64,000 bases of DNA from Apibacter mensalis (GCF_001418685.1 NZ_LIVM01000010.1:48288-112287); one strand, 5' to 3'; positions 26,964-36,314 are shown, counted from the first letter of the stretch. Numbers and translations: made by a program. Notes: generated by a model from the sequence alone, not told the origin.

Positions 26964-28670
26964 ATGAATTCATTAGAAATTGCGAAAACATGGCTGCTGC
27001 CTCCTTTTGATGAAGAAACTCAAAAGGCTGTACAAAACTTAATTAATTCTAATCCCAAAGAACTGGATGATGCTTTTTATAAAAATCTCGAATTTGGTAC
27101 GGGAGGTATGCGTGGAATTATGGGTATAGGTACAAATCGGTTAAATAAATATACATACGGTCAAGCTACACAAGGTTTAGCAAACTACCTGCATAAACAA
27201 TTTCAGGATAAAAAAATTACAGTAGCCATAGCATTTGATGTGAGACATAATAGTGATACTTTTGCTAAGTTGGTAGCTGATGTTCTTACAGCTAATGGAA
27301 TATATGTTTATCTATATAAAGAATTCCGTCCAACGCCGGAACTATCCTTCACGGTACGCAACTTAAAATGCGATGCGGGGATTGTATTGACAGCATCTCA
27401 TAATCCACCTGAATATAATGGCTATAAAGTGTATTGGAATGACGGTGCACAAATCGTTCCTCCACATGATTCAGCAATTATAAAAGAAGTACGCTCGGTT
27501 GAATTTTCTGATATTAAATTTAACGGTGATGATTCCAAAATTACTTATTTAGGTGCTGAAGACGATAAAAAATTTATTGATGCCGCGGTTGAAAATACTT
27601 CTTATTTAAAAGGTAAAAAAGATTTAAAAATCGTTTATACCTCCTTACATGGAACTTCCATAAAAATTTTACCCGATGCATTAGCTCAAGCTGGATTTAA
27701 AAATGTATTTATCGTACCGGAACAAAAAAATCCTGATGGAGATTTTCCTACCGTAAAATCACCGAATCCTGAAGAGCCTGAGGCGTTATCATTAGCTTTA
27801 AAATATGCTGAGGAACAAAACGCAGATATCGTTTTTGGTACAGACCCTGATGCAGACAGATTAGGAGTAGCCGTACGCGGGTTAGACGGTAGATTAGTAC
27901 TTTTAAATGGTAATCAAACTAATACTGTCATTACAGATTATATTTTAGGAAAATGGAAAGAAAACGGTAAAATTGACGGTAAGCAATTTATTGGTTCTAC
28001 TATTGTTACTTCTGACATATTTTTCCCTTTAGCAAACCATTATGGAGTAAAATGTAAAGTGGGTTTAACCGGATTTAAATGGATTGCAGACTTAATCAGA
28101 AAGGCTGAAGGAAAAGAAAAATTTATTTGTGGAGGTGAAGAGAGCTTCGGTTTTATGCCAAGCGACTTTGTTCGTGATAAAGATTCTATCTCATCAATTT
28201 TGGTTGCTTGTGAGGCTGCCCAGGAAGCTAAAAATGAAGGAAAAACCTTATTTGATAAGCTGATCGAAGTATACAGTAAAGTGGGTTACTACTATGAAGA
28301 ATTAGTTTCAATCGTTAAAAAAGGTAAAGATGGAGCAGAGCAAATAGCTAAGATGATGGAAGAATTCAGAAGTAATCCACCTAAAGAATTAGTTGGAGAA
28401 AAAATAGTTAAACTAGATGATTATCAATCTTCAACTTCTTTAAATTTGATTACCGGTCAAAAAACTACGATCGATATTCCAAAATCGAATGTTTTAATTT
28501 TCTTCACAGATAAAGGCACTAAATTAGCTTGTCGACCTTCAGGCACTGAGCCAAAAATTAAATTCTATTTTTCTGTGCAAGACACTTTATCATCCAGTGA
28601 TGAATTTGAAAACAAATTAAGCCATGCAAAAAATAAAATTAGAAAAATTAAAGAATTTTTAGAAAAATAA
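26964..28670 (+). CDS. Phosphoglucomutase / phosphomannomutase (phospho-sugar mutase)
   Basis: The enzyme moves phosphate between C1 and C6 of hexoses, linking glycolysis to nucleotide-sugar synthesis. The 568-residue protein matches the long PGM2-like bacterial form. The catalytic phosphoserine is S145 in TASHNPPEYNGYK, the metal loop is GTDPDADRLG, the sugar-binding motif is CGGEESFGF and the phosphate-binding loop is ACRPSGTEPKIKFY. All four motifs are intact. Whether glucose or mannose phosphate is preferred cannot be read from sequence. It follows a DUF2807 gene by 24 bases and ends with a strong terminator. Confidence 0.92.
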   Translation: MNSLEIAKTWLLPPFDEETQKAVQNLINSNPKELDDAFYKNLEFGTGGMRGIMGIGTNRLNKYTYGQATQGLANYLHKQFQDKKITVAIAFDVRHNSDTFAKLVADVLTANGIYVYLYKEFRPTPELSFTVRNLKCDAGIVLTASHNPPEYNGYKVYWNDGAQIVPPHDSAIIKEVRSVEFSDIKFNGDDSKITYLGAEDDKKFIDAAVENTSYLKGKKDLKIVYTSLHGTSIKILPDALAQAGFKNVFIVPEQKNPDGDFPTVKSPNPEEPEALSLALKYAEEQNADIVFGTDPDADRLGVAVRGLDGRLVLLNGNQTNTVITDYILGKWKENGKIDGKQFIGSTIVTSDIFFPLANHYGVKCKVGLTGFKWIADLIRKAEGKEKFICGGEESFGFMPSDFVRDKDSISSILVACEAAQEAKNEGKTLFDKLIEVYSKVGYYYEELVSIVKKGKDGAEQIAKMMEEFRSNPPKELVGEKIVKLDDYQSSTSLNLITGQKTTIDIPKSNVLIFFTDKGTKLACRPSGTEPKIKFYFSVQDTLSSSDEFENKLSHAKNKIRKIKEFLEK

Positions 28671-28680
28671 TTATACAAGT

Positions 28681-28717
28681 AAAAAAAATTCCGATATAGT
28701 ATCGGAATTTTTTTTAC
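28681..28717 (+). terminator. Terminator after the phosphohexomutase gene
   Basis: AAATTCCGATA and TATCGGAATTT form a stem with a short AG-containing loop, flanked by A and T runs of eight or more. It is a strong intrinsic terminator and could also act on transcripts coming from the cysK side. Confidence 0.88.
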
Positions 28718-28815
28718 AATTATTTTTGTTTTTTTGTAAACTAAAAATTATTGATTATTGAATGAAAAATGATTGTTAATTTAATTCATAAAAGTTTCTC
28801 CAGGATTTTACCTAT

Positions 28816-29730
28816 TTAAAACAATCCTTCAACAGAAAAATATCTTTCTCCAGTATCGTAGTTGAAAGTCAATATGCTTGAGTTGAAAGGCAATTGTAAT
28901 TCTTGAATTTTTTTAGCCACTGCCGCTAAAGATGCACCGGTGGATATTCCTCCTAGAATTCCCTCTTTTTTAGCCAAAAGCTTTACATAATTAAAAGCTT
29001 CGTCTTTTGTAATTTGTATTGAACCATCAAGTATTTTAGTATCCAGAGTTTCAGGTATAAATCCGGCTCCTATTCCCTGAATAGCATGAGGACCCGGAGT
29101 TCCTCCTTCAATTACAGGAGACTCAGTGGGCTCCACTGCATATATTTTTACGGAAGGAAATTTTTGTTTCAGCACTTCACCCACTCCGGTAATATGTCCG
29201 CCAGTACCCACTCCGGTGATTAGAATATCAATTCCATTAGGAAAATCTTGAATAATCTCTTCAGCAGTAGTTTGTGCATGTATTCTAGGATTAGCTTGAT
29301 TTTTAAATTGTTGAGGAACAAAGGAATTAGGTGTATTTTTTTGTAATTCTTCTGCCTTTTCAATAGCTCCTTTCATTCCTTTTTCTCTAGGTGTTAAAAC
29401 TAATTCTGCACCATAGGCGGCGGCAAGTCTTCTTCGTTCAATTGACATGGATTCCGGCATAACCAATGTTACTTTATAACCTTTAACCGTTCCAACCCAC
29501 GCCAACCCCACTCCTGTATTGCCTGAAGTAGGTTCTATAATAGTTCCCCCTGGCTTTAGAATTCCTTTTTTCTCAGCATCTTCTATCATTGCCAAGGCAA
29601 TTCTGTCCTTAATGCTTCCTCCGGGATTTTGCTTTTCTAATTTAATATACACTTCATGATCGGGAAATATTTTTTGTAATCTCACATGAGGAGTATTTCC
29701 AATTGCTTCTAATATAGTATTAATTTTCAT
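28816..29730 (-). CDS. cysK: Cysteine synthase
   Basis: This PLP enzyme makes cysteine from O-acetylserine and sulfide (EC 2.5.1.47). The 304-residue protein has the cofactor lysine K41 in NPGGSIKDR, the [12 protein letters not shown] substrate loop, the phosphate-binding [13 protein letters not shown] and the late [10 protein letters not shown]. Length and motifs fit CysK or CysM equally well; I give cysK as the general name. It lies 39 bases downstream of the serine acetyltransferase gene, which supplies its substrate, so the two form a cysteine operon. Cysteine also feeds the bacillithiol step carried out by BshC. Confidence 0.92.
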   Translation of the reverse strand: MKINTILEAIGNTPHVRLQKIFPDHEVYIKLEKQNPGGSIKDRIALAMIEDAEKKGILKPGGTIIEPTSGNTGVGLAWVGTVKGYKVTLVMPESMSIERRRLAAAYGAELVLTPREKGMKGAIEKAEELQKNTPNSFVPQQFKNQANPRIHAQTTAEEIIQDFPNGIDILITGVGTGGHITGVGEVLKQKFPSVKIYAVEPTESPVIEGGTPGPHAIQGIGAGFIPETLDTKILDGSIQITKDEAFNYVKLLAKKEGILGGISTGASLAAVAKKIQELQLPFNSSILTFNYDTGERYFSVEGLF

Positions 29731-29769
29731 GACGATACGCTTTTGAAGTTTTATGGTTAATAAATATTT

Positions 29770-30591
29770 TTAAATTACGTAATTAATGGGTTCTTTAAAA
29801 TTCTTAACAGTTTTAATTTTCATGTCCGAAGAATAATAAACCAACGTATAAGGAAGTATTGATTTCGTAAGCCATACATTTCCTCCAATTATCGAATCAT
29901 GCCCTATGACAGTATCTCCACCTAGAATAGTAGCCCCTGCATAGATTACCACATTATTTTCAACAGTGGGATGTCTTTTAACTTTAGAAAGATTCTTAGT
30001 TACATATAAAGCTCCTAAAGTCACTCCCTGATAAATTTTAACATGATTTCCAATAATGGTAGTTTCTCCAATAACTGTTCCTGTACCGTGATCTAAAAAA
30101 AAACTTTCTCCTATCTGTGCTCCGGGATGTATATCAATTCCTACTTTAGCGTGTGCATATTCTGAGAAAATACGAGGTATAATAGGCACCTCAAGCCTAT
30201 GAAACTCATGTGCAATACGATAAGCAGCTAAGGCAAAAAAACCGGGATATGCTAAAACGACTTCTTCCAAAGAATCTGCCGCCGGATCATTTTCATAAAA
30301 TGCTTGGGCATCTTTATACAGTTTTTCTTGTATTAGAGGAATTTTATTGAAAAAATTATTTACTATTGATTCAGCAGCGATGGAATTCATAATTATAGAA
30401 ATATTATCCAATAAGATTTTATAAACAGTTTTGAGCTCCTGTGCTATTTTATGACGATTTTTTCTATCACAGACCGGAAACATTCTTGAAAATAATACTT
30501 TTATTACATGCTCTAGTTCTTTTTTATTTATAGGCAAACAAATTGGGTAAAGTTCAAGTCTATCTATAATCTCGTTTATTTTCTTTTTCAT
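29770..30591 (-). CDS. epsC: Serine O-acetyltransferase
   Basis: The enzyme acetylates serine from acetyl-CoA, the committed step of cysteine synthesis (EC 2.3.1.30). The 273-residue protein has an alpha-helical N-terminal half (1-140) typical of the EpsC-type family. The left-handed beta-helix follows, with hexapeptide repeats from GIDIHPGAQIGESFFLDHGTGTVIGETTIIG onward, including the catalytic His-containing DHGTG. The C-terminal tail is short. The downstream cysK gene completes the pathway. I see no T-box or other leader that would reveal its regulation. Confidence 0.93.
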   Translation of the reverse strand: MKKKINEIIDRLELYPICLPINKKELEHVIKVLFSRMFPVCDRKNRHKIAQELKTVYKILLDNISIIMNSIAAESIVNNFFNKIPLIQEKLYKDAQAFYENDPAADSLEEVVLAYPGFFALAAYRIAHEFHRLEVPIIPRIFSEYAHAKVGIDIHPGAQIGESFFLDHGTGTVIGETTIIGNHVKIYQGVTLGALYVTKNLSKVKRHPTVENNVVIYAGATILGGDTVIGHDSIIGGNVWLTKSILPYTLVYYSSDMKIKTVKNFKEPINYVI

Positions 30592-30864
30592 AACTATTCT
30601 TGAATTATAGTTGATTTATGCAGGAGAATCTTAAATAAATCTTTGTTTCTTACTATCTATTGCGATAAACAAATCTATAAAAATATTTTTAAACCCTAAT
30701 TTATTATTAATAATTTTAAAACATGGTCAAATAACAGACCAATATAGTATTAATAAATAAAATATAAATTAAGAAATATTATCTGATATATTACTTATCT
30801 TATTACGATTAAAAATAAATTTTTGTATATTTTAATAACTTGTAATTGACATATTCATTGAAGT
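30592..30864. other. AT-rich spacer upstream of epsC
   Basis: Together with the hairpin that follows, about 330 bases separate epsC from the CT398-like gene. I see no coding potential or RNA gene here, and no convincing -7 box for epsC. Confidence 0.4.
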
Positions 30865-30906
30865 AAAAAAAAGACCTATTTCTAAATAAATAGGTCTTTT
30901 TTTTTA
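30865..30906 (-). terminator. Terminator after the CT398-like gene
   Basis: AAAAAAGACCTATTT and AAATAGGTCTTTTTT form a perfect stem around a six-base loop. On the minus strand it ends in a run of eight T. It lies about 20 bases beyond the stop of the CT398-like gene. Confidence 0.92.
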
Positions 30907-30924
30907 TAATAATTACGATTTATC

Positions 30925-31704
30925 TTATTTTAATAAATCTTTCATTTTTTGTTGCTCTTCTCCTGCCAGATATTCATCTACTAGAATTTTACCACTATGC
31001 TCATCCAAAATAATTTTTTTTCTGGAAGCAATTTCAACTTGTTTTTGCGGAGGTACAGTAAAGAAAGACCCTACCACTGCACCTCGATCGATGCTGGTAA
31101 TAGCTAATCCATTTTTAGAGCTTTTTCTTATACGATGATAATTATTTAATAACCTTTCATCGATTTTAGAAGCAAATTCTTCCGATTTTTCTAACAAAAA
31201 ATTCTCTTCCTTTTCTGTTTCTTTAATCAAATTGGATAATTCGGAATTCTTAAATTTAAGATGTTCTTGAAAATTAGATAATTTAGTACGTTGCTCTTCT
31301 ATCTGAGATTTTTTAAATTCAATTTTAGCATTAATTTCTTTTATTTTTTTATTTTGTAATTGAATTTCCAGCTCCTGATATTCAATTTCTTTAGTTAATG
31401 CTTCAAATTCCCGATTGTTACGTACATTATCTTGCTGTACTTTATATTTTTTTATTTGAGCCTCTGAATTTTTATTTAATTCATTTTTTACTTTAATCTC
31501 ATTATTTAAATGAATCACTTCATCTTCTATTTTCCCTATTCGTTTTTCCAAACCAGCTATATCGTTTTCTAAATCTTCCACCTCAATAGGTAACTCTCCT
31601 CTTAAATTTCTCAATTCATCCAGGCGAGAATCTATGATTTGTAAATCATATAATGCTCTCAATTTTTCTTCAACAGTAGTACTATCTGCTTTTTTCTTTA
31701 TCAT
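30925..31704 (-). CDS. CT398-like coiled-coil protein without zinc-ribbon cysteines
   Basis: The 259-residue protein is built from a long helical hairpin (about 15-180, heptad-rich Lys/Glu/Leu) and a C-terminal segment of the CT398 / zinc-ribbon family (about 195-250). In the family this segment carries two CxxC pairs. Here the equivalent stretches read AVVGSFFTVPPQ near 209-220 and DEHSGKILVD at 234-243, and the whole protein contains no cysteine. The surrounding PPQKQVEIASRKKI and GKILVDE motifs remain. The gene lies next to the NIF3-like gene, its usual partner, and has its own strong promoter and terminator. Molecular role is unknown. Confidence 0.85.
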   Translation of the reverse strand: MIKKKADSTTVEEKLRALYDLQIIDSRLDELRNLRGELPIEVEDLENDIAGLEKRIGKIEDEVIHLNNEIKVKNELNKNSEAQIKKYKVQQDNVRNNREFEALTKEIEYQELEIQLQNKKIKEINAKIEFKKSQIEEQRTKLSNFQEHLKFKNSELSNLIKETEKEENFLLEKSEEFASKIDERLLNNYHRIRKSSKNGLAITSIDRGAVVGSFFTVPPQKQVEIASRKKIILDEHSGKILVDEYLAGEEQQKMKDLLK

Positions 31705-31756
31705 AGGGTTGATTAAAATTATTTTAGAATTTATTTTTATATCATATTAGAGTTTA

Positions 31757-31787
31757 CAAAGTTACTAAATTTTATAATATGTTTCAA
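31757..31787 (-). promoter_or_regulatory. Promoter of the CT398-like gene
   Basis: On the minus strand TTG (31787-31785) and TAACTTTG (31764-31757) are 20 bases apart, a full Bacteroidota promoter match. The leader would be about 50 bases. Confidence 0.7.
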
Positions 31788-32009
31788 TATAATGAAACAT
31801 TTGCTCTCCATACATTACATTCAAGAGTTATATTAATTTTATAATTTAATATATATAGTAATTATTTTATATTAAAATATCGTTTATTAAAAAAATTTAG
31901 TATGTATACTTATATTCTTTTAATAATAGTTGATTAATCAAACAGTTATATGTTTATATTAAAAAAAGATTAATCGTGACAATTATAGAAAAAAATTAAG
32001 AATAATAAT
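31788..32009. other. Spacer between the NIF3-like gene and the CT398 promoter
   Basis: The roughly 300-base gap between these two genes is almost entirely A and T apart from the promoter of the CT398-like gene. I see no terminator with a clear stem and no small gene here. Confidence 0.4.
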
Positions 32010-33110
32010 CTATTCATAATAATAATTTATCGGATTCGTATTAATTTTTGATATCAAAATAACGGTATTATTAATTTTTTCAGATAAATAATCATGTATT
32101 AAGTTTTTAGTGAATTGTTCACTTTCATAATGTCCTATATCAGCAATAAGAATTTTACTTTCGGCTTGGAAAAATTCATGATATTTAATATCTGCTGTAA
32201 TAAATACATCCGCACCAGCTTCTAATGCATTTTTTATCGCAAAGCTACCTGCCCCACCCAAAACAGCTATTTTTTTTACCAATCTATTTCTCAGTTTAGT
32301 ATGGCGTATACATGGAGTTGATAATTTTTTTTTAAGAAACGATAAAAATTTTTCTTCAGTTACTGGGGTTTCCAATTCCCCTATTCTTCCCATTCCTAAA
32401 TCTTGATTGGGATTATCCAGAGTAAAAATTTCATAAGCTATTTCTTCGTAAGGATGTGAGCTTCTCAACGCCGTAAGTATGGCTGTTTGTTTAAAGTCTT
32501 CAAATGTGACACTTACCATTACTTCTTGTACTTCTTCAACCACATTTATTTGACCTATAAAAGGATTGGTATTTTCTGTAGGTAAAAATGTTCCGGTACC
32601 TTCTACTCGGAAGCTGCAATTTTTGTAATTCCCGATCTCTCCTGCTCCGGCTTTAAATAAAGCCTGTTGTACTTCGGCAAAATGCGTTAAAGGTATGAAT
32701 GTTTGCAGCTTTTTTATACTTTTAGTTTTGGGTATTAATGGTCTGCTGTTTTTAATATGCAAACGCTTACATATTTCAAAATTAACTCCTTCTTTAGCTA
32801 TATCTAAATTAGTATGAATGGCATAGATAGCTATATCATTTTTAATGGCTTTAATAAGTGCTTTTTCGACGTAATTTTTACCGGTAATTGACTTCATACC
32901 CGAAAAAATTATGGGATGAAAAGTAACAATCATATTACATTTATTTTGGATTGCTTCATCTACCACTTCTTCAAGACAATCCAGGGTAACTAAAATGCTC
33001 GATATTTCTGTCTGAAGGTCTCCAACTAATAAGCCTACATTATCGAAGCTCTCTGCATTTGATTCAGGCGCCAGTTGTTTTAAAAGTTCTGTGACATCTG
33101 CTACTTTCAT
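32010..33110 (-). CDS. NIF3-like dinuclear metal hydrolase-fold protein
   Basis: The 366-residue protein belongs to the NIF3/YqfO family. Metal-binding motifs are at both ends: MIVTFHPIIFSGMKS and YAIHTNLD in the first half, ADIGHYESEQF near the C-terminus. Between them (about 135-235) sits the PII-like insert typical of the long YqfO form (PLTHFAEVQQALFKAGAGEIGNYKNCSF). GTP cyclohydrolase I type 2 is an old label for this family that is poorly supported. The adjacent CT398-like gene is transcribed in the same direction but from its own promoter. Function remains uncertain. Confidence 0.9.
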   Translation of the reverse strand: MKVADVTELLKQLAPESNAESFDNVGLLVGDLQTEISSILVTLDCLEEVVDEAIQNKCNMIVTFHPIIFSGMKSITGKNYVEKALIKAIKNDIAIYAIHTNLDIAKEGVNFEICKRLHIKNSRPLIPKTKSIKKLQTFIPLTHFAEVQQALFKAGAGEIGNYKNCSFRVEGTGTFLPTENTNPFIGQINVVEEVQEVMVSVTFEDFKQTAILTALRSSHPYEEIAYEIFTLDNPNQDLGMGRIGELETPVTEEKFLSFLKKKLSTPCIRHTKLRNRLVKKIAVLGGAGSFAIKNALEAGADVFITADIKYHEFFQAESKILIADIGHYESEQFTKNLIHDYLSEKINNTVILISKINTNPINYYYE

Positions 33111-33130
33111 ATTTTATATAATTTTCTTAT

Positions 33131-33138
33131 CAAAGTTA
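33131..33138 (-). promoter_or_regulatory. -7 box of the NIF3-like gene
   Basis: Minus-strand TAACTTTG fits TAnnTTTG and would give a leader of about 17 bases. The nearest upstream TTG is too far for a standard -33 element. Confidence 0.4.
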
Positions 33139-33172
33139 AGATTAAAAAAATAAGCCTAATGTTAAAAACAAT

Positions 33173-33206
33173 AAAAAAACTGATAGTTAAACTATCAGTT
33201 TTTTAG
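33173..33206 (-). terminator. Terminator of the rpsF-rpsR-rplI operon
   Basis: AAAAACTGATAGT and ACTATCAGTTTTT form a strong stem with a TAA-containing loop and a T run on the minus strand, about 30 bases past the rplI stop. Confidence 0.9.
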
Positions 33207-33231
33207 TTTTATATTTACTTAATAAAATATA

Positions 33232-33696
33232 TTATTCTTCAGCAGAAATTCCGTCAGAAACTACATCGAAAGAATAGTCATATTCAACTGTTCTGTGTAA
33301 ACGAATTTTAGCTGAATATTTCCCTAATCTTTTAATAGTATTTCCAGGAATTTTTATGTATTTTTTATCTATATTTACTCCTGCTTTTGTCAATGCTTCT
33401 GCTAAGTCTGAATTATTGATAGAACCAAATAATTTATCTCCGGCACCCACCTTTGCGGGAATAGAAACTACTACTTCTTTTAGTTTAGCAACAATATCCT
33501 TAGCTGCTTTAACTTGAGCTGCTTCTTCTGCTTCTCTTTCTTTTAAAGTAGCTTCTAATGCTGCTTTATTTTTAGGTGTTGCCAGCAAAGCAAATCCTTT
33601 AGGTATTAAATAATTACGAGCATAACCCGGTTTTACATTAACCACGTCAAACTCTAATCCTAAATTTTCAACGTCTTGTTTAAGAATTACTTCCAT
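33232..33696 (-). CDS. rplI: 50S ribosomal protein L9
   Basis: L9 binds 23S rRNA near the L1 stalk base. The 154-residue protein has the N-terminal domain MEVILKQDVENLGLEFDVVNVKPGYARNYLIPKGFALLAT, which contains the L9 signature. A connecting helix rich in Ala, Glu and Lys (60-85) leads to the C-terminal rRNA-binding domain. It ends with a short acidic tail (VVSDGISAEE). It is the last gene of a three-gene ribosomal operon with rpsF and rpsR and is followed by a strong terminator. Confidence 0.97.
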   Translation of the reverse strand: MEVILKQDVENLGLEFDVVNVKPGYARNYLIPKGFALLATPKNKAALEATLKEREAEEAAQVKAAKDIVAKLKEVVVSIPAKVGAGDKLFGSINNSDLAEALTKAGVNIDKKYIKIPGNTIKRLGKYSAKIRLHRTVEYDYSFDVVSDGISAEE

Positions 33697-33715
33697 GATC
33701 TCTTTTTTCTTTAAA

Positions 33716-34021
33716 TTAAGGTTTTAATTGATCTCCAACATATGGCAATAATGCTAAATGTCTTGCTCTTTTAATTGCTTGAGATACTTTTCTCTGAAAT
33801 TTTAAAGAGGTACCGGTAAGTCTTCTTGGAAGAATTTTACCTTGTTCATTCACAAACTTCAATAAGAAATCAGGATCTTTATAATCAACGTATTTTATAC
33901 CGTATTTTTTAAAACGGCAATATTTTTTTTCTGTCTTAGTCTCAATATCTAATTGACTTAAGAATTTTACTTCACTGACATTTCCTCCTGCTGCCTGTTT
34001 TGCTAATTCATCAATTGCCAT
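33716..34021 (-). CDS. rpsR: 30S ribosomal protein S18
   Basis: S18 forms a heterodimer with S6 on the platform of the 30S subunit. The 101-residue protein has a Bacteroidota-type N-terminal extension (1-28) before the conserved core [63 protein letters not shown], which is intact. It starts three bases after the rpsF stop and precedes rplI by 19 bases, in the conserved operon order. Confidence 0.97.
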   Translation of the reverse strand: MAIDELAKQAAGGNVSEVKFLSQLDIETKTEKKYCRFKKYGIKYVDYKDPDFLLKFVNEQGKILPRRLTGTSLKFQRKVSQAIKRARHLALLPYVGDQLKP

Positions 34022-34024
34022 GTC

Positions 34025-34366
34025 TTATTTTTTTAATGATTTAACTTTTTCTTCTCTTTTTCTAGCCCATTCTACTCCGTGCTTATCTAATTTCACAGTT
34101 AAGAATCTTAATACTCTTTCATCTCTCTTAAATGCTAATTCTAACGTATTAACAATTTCACCGGGAGCTTGAAACTCTATCAGATTGTAAAATCCATTTC
34201 TCTTTAATTGAATTGGATATGCTAATTTTTTTAATCCCCAGTTTTCCTGGTTTACAATAGTTGCATTGTTTTCTTTGAGTAAAGTCTCAAATGATTTAAC
34301 TGCTTCCTCCACCTGAGAATCAGACAGAACGGGAGTTAAAATGAAAACAGTTTCGTAATGATTCAT
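34025..34366 (-). CDS. rpsF: 30S ribosomal protein S6
   Basis: S6 pairs with S18 in the central domain of 16S rRNA. The 113-residue protein starts [27 protein letters not shown], the usual family opening, and contains the [25 protein letters not shown] core. A charged C-terminal tail ([11 protein letters not shown]) follows. It is the first gene of the operon. A full promoter match lies 35-65 bases upstream. The leader is only about 30 bases, too short for most known S6:S18 feedback structures. Confidence 0.97.
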   Translation of the reverse strand: MNHYETVFILTPVLSDSQVEEAVKSFETLLKENNATIVNQENWGLKKLAYPIQLKRNGFYNLIEFQAPGEIVNTLELAFKRDERVLRFLTVKLDKHGVEWARKREEKVKSLKK

Positions 34367-34400
34367 TGATCAAAATTTTTTAATTGTTTTTTTCGAAATG

Positions 34401-34430
34401 CAAATGTATAGATTTTTATTGATTTACCAA
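34401..34430 (-). promoter_or_regulatory. Promoter of the rpsF operon
   Basis: On the minus strand TTG (34430-34428) and TACATTTG (34408-34401) are 19 bases apart, matching both Bacteroidota promoter elements. Transcription should start near 34397. Confidence 0.75.
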
Positions 34431-34531
34431 AATCAAATGGAGTAAATGATAATATAATTAAAAAAAAGAAATATATTTTTTAAAGATATTTAGTTGCATT
34501 ATATTTTTTCGACAAACTAACTAAACCATAA

Positions 34532-35596
34532 TCATTTTTTATGATCAATGTATAAATAAATAGCTTCTTTAATCAGCTCTTTTTCAACAGAAATGTCATA
34601 AACAGCTCGTCCTATTTTTTCCAACAAAACAAATTTAATTTCATTGTTAATATTCTTTTTATCGTTTTGCATAAATAAAAAAATATCATCAAAATATTCT
34701 TTCTTCAGATTTAATTTGGGAAACAAAGAAAAAATATATGGCTTGATCTCCTCATGTTCAGAATAAGAAAGAAGACCTTTTTTCATAGATATGTAACTTT
34801 CTACTATAATTCCCATGGCTACTCCCTCTCCATGTAAAATAGGAGAATTATTTTCTAAAAAGAAACTTTCCACTGCATGACCAACAGTATGACCAAAATT
34901 CAATATTTTCCTTACTCCTGTTTCAGTAAAATCATTAGTAACTATTGCCTTTTTTATTTCGATACTGATTTTTATTAATGATTCCAGATTTTCAGGTGTA
35001 ATTTCATCTATTTGAATTATTTTCCTCCAGTATTCTTTATCAGCTATTAATCCGTGTTTTATTATTTCTGCAAATCCGCTTAAAATTTGCTCTTTAGAAA
35101 GAGTGCTTAGAAAACCAACATCAACATGAACTAATTGAGGTAAAACAAAATTTCCAATTTGATTTTTATGACTACCTAAATCAACGCCAGTCTTTCCTCC
35201 AATAGATGCGTCTACCATTGCTAAAAGCGTGGTTGGTATATTTATGAAATGAATTCCTCTCTTATAACAGTTTGCTATAAATCCTCCCATATCTGTAAGC
35301 ACCCCGCCTCCCACATTTATGAATAAAGCTTTTCTATCTATTTTCAGTTCTGTTAATGCCTCCCATAGATTTAAACATGTATACAAATTTTTATTATTTT
35401 CTCCCGATTCAATTTCTAAAATTTCAATTTCAGCAGGACTTTCAATTTCAGTTATAATTTTTGGATAGCATAGCTCATGAGTATTTTCATCAACCAAAAA
35501 AACTATTTTAGAAGGTTTATTACTAAGAATATATTTATTAATTTCTTTTATTCCTTCATCTCCATAATATATGGGATTTATAAAATTCTGATTCAT
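34532..35596 (-). CDS. aroB: 3-dehydroquinate synthase
   Basis: AroB converts DAHP to 3-dehydroquinate, the second shikimate step (EC 4.2.3.4), using NAD and a divalent metal. The 354-residue protein has the NAD-binding VGGGVLTDMGGFIANCYKRGI (near 94-114), the PTTLLAMVDASIGGKTGVDLGSHKNQIG substrate/metal region, and metal ligands in GFAEIIKHGLI and the later FGHTVGHAVE and HGEGVAMGI motifs. Length is normal. It follows the YugP-like protease gene by 13 bases in one transcription unit; the two have no known joint function. aroC lies elsewhere, at 13.3 kb. Confidence 0.96.
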   Translation of the reverse strand: MNQNFINPIYYGDEGIKEINKYILSNKPSKIVFLVDENTHELCYPKIITEIESPAEIEILEIESGENNKNLYTCLNLWEALTELKIDRKALFINVGGGVLTDMGGFIANCYKRGIHFINIPTTLLAMVDASIGGKTGVDLGSHKNQIGNFVLPQLVHVDVGFLSTLSKEQILSGFAEIIKHGLIADKEYWRKIIQIDEITPENLESLIKISIEIKKAIVTNDFTETGVRKILNFGHTVGHAVESFFLENNSPILHGEGVAMGIIVESYISMKKGLLSYSEHEEIKPYIFSLFPKLNLKKEYFDDIFLFMQNDKKNINNEIKFVLLEKIGRAVYDISVEKELIKEAIYLYIDHKK

Positions 35597-35609
35597 TTAA
35601 ATTGACGAG

Positions 35610-36314
35610 TTAGTTGTTCCTTCTGTTGTTTCCTAAAAGTATCATGACAAAATAAATCAATTGAGCTAAAGAACCTAAAGCAGATACTAAATAAGTTCTG
35701 GCTGCCCATTTTAGAGCATCTTTACATTCATCATGCTCACTTGGTTGAACTACATGATTATTTTCCAACCATTTTAATGCTCTATTACTGGCATCATATT
35801 CCACGGGTAAGGTTATAAATGCGAAAAGTGTTGTTATGGCAAATAACCCTACCCCAATTCCTAATACTAAGGTATTACCGGAAAACGCCATAATGGCTAT
35901 TCCTGCTAATAATACCCATTGTAAGAGATTGGAGCTGATGCTTACTATGGGTACTAACTGGGAACGTAATTGTAACATAGAATATCCAACGGCATGTTGA
36001 ACAGCATGTCCGCATTCATGTGCGGCAACTGCAGCTGCTGCCGTGGATCTTTGATTATAAACACCTTCAGATAAATTAACGGTTTTATTGGCCGGATTGT
36101 AATGATCTGTCAACATTCCGGGAGTTGATATAACTTGAACATCGGTTATCCCATTATCTCGTAACATTTTTTCTGCAATTTCTTTACCGCTCATCCCGTT
36201 AGATAACCTAGTCTGGGAATATTTTTCAAATTTTGATTTTAATTGCCCTTGAACAATCATACTTACTATGAAAATAATTGCTGTAATTAATAAATAAATC
36301 GGATCGTTTACCAT
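35610..36314 (-). CDS. YugP-like zinc metallopeptidase, membrane-bound
   Basis: The 234-residue protein belongs to the YugP (DUF2268-unrelated, peptidase membrane zinc) family. It has an N-terminal membrane helix (4-24) and a zinc-binding HExxH motif H99-E-C-G-H103 within the AAAAVAAHECGHAVQHAVGYS helix. Two further hydrophobic helices lie at about 120-170 and 210-230. The NLSEGVYNQRSTAAA region upstream of the motif is also family-typical. Substrates are unknown; a role in membrane protein quality control is only a guess. It is the first gene of a unit with aroB. Confidence 0.85.
   Translation of the reverse strand: MVNDPIYLLITAIIFIVSMIVQGQLKSKFEKYSQTRLSNGMSGKEIAEKMLRDNGITDVQVISTPGMLTDHYNPANKTVNLSEGVYNQRSTAAAAVAAHECGHAVQHAVGYSMLQLRSQLVPIVSISSNLLQWVLLAGIAIMAFSGNTLVLGIGVGLFAITTLFAFITLPVEYDASNRALKWLENNHVVQPSEHDECKDALKWAARTYLVSALGSLAQLIYFVMILLGNNRRNN

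Noticed and set aside
28816..30591. Cysteine riboswitch or T-box upstream of epsC
   Set aside because: The 5' spacer of epsC shows no conserved box or terminator/antiterminator structure.
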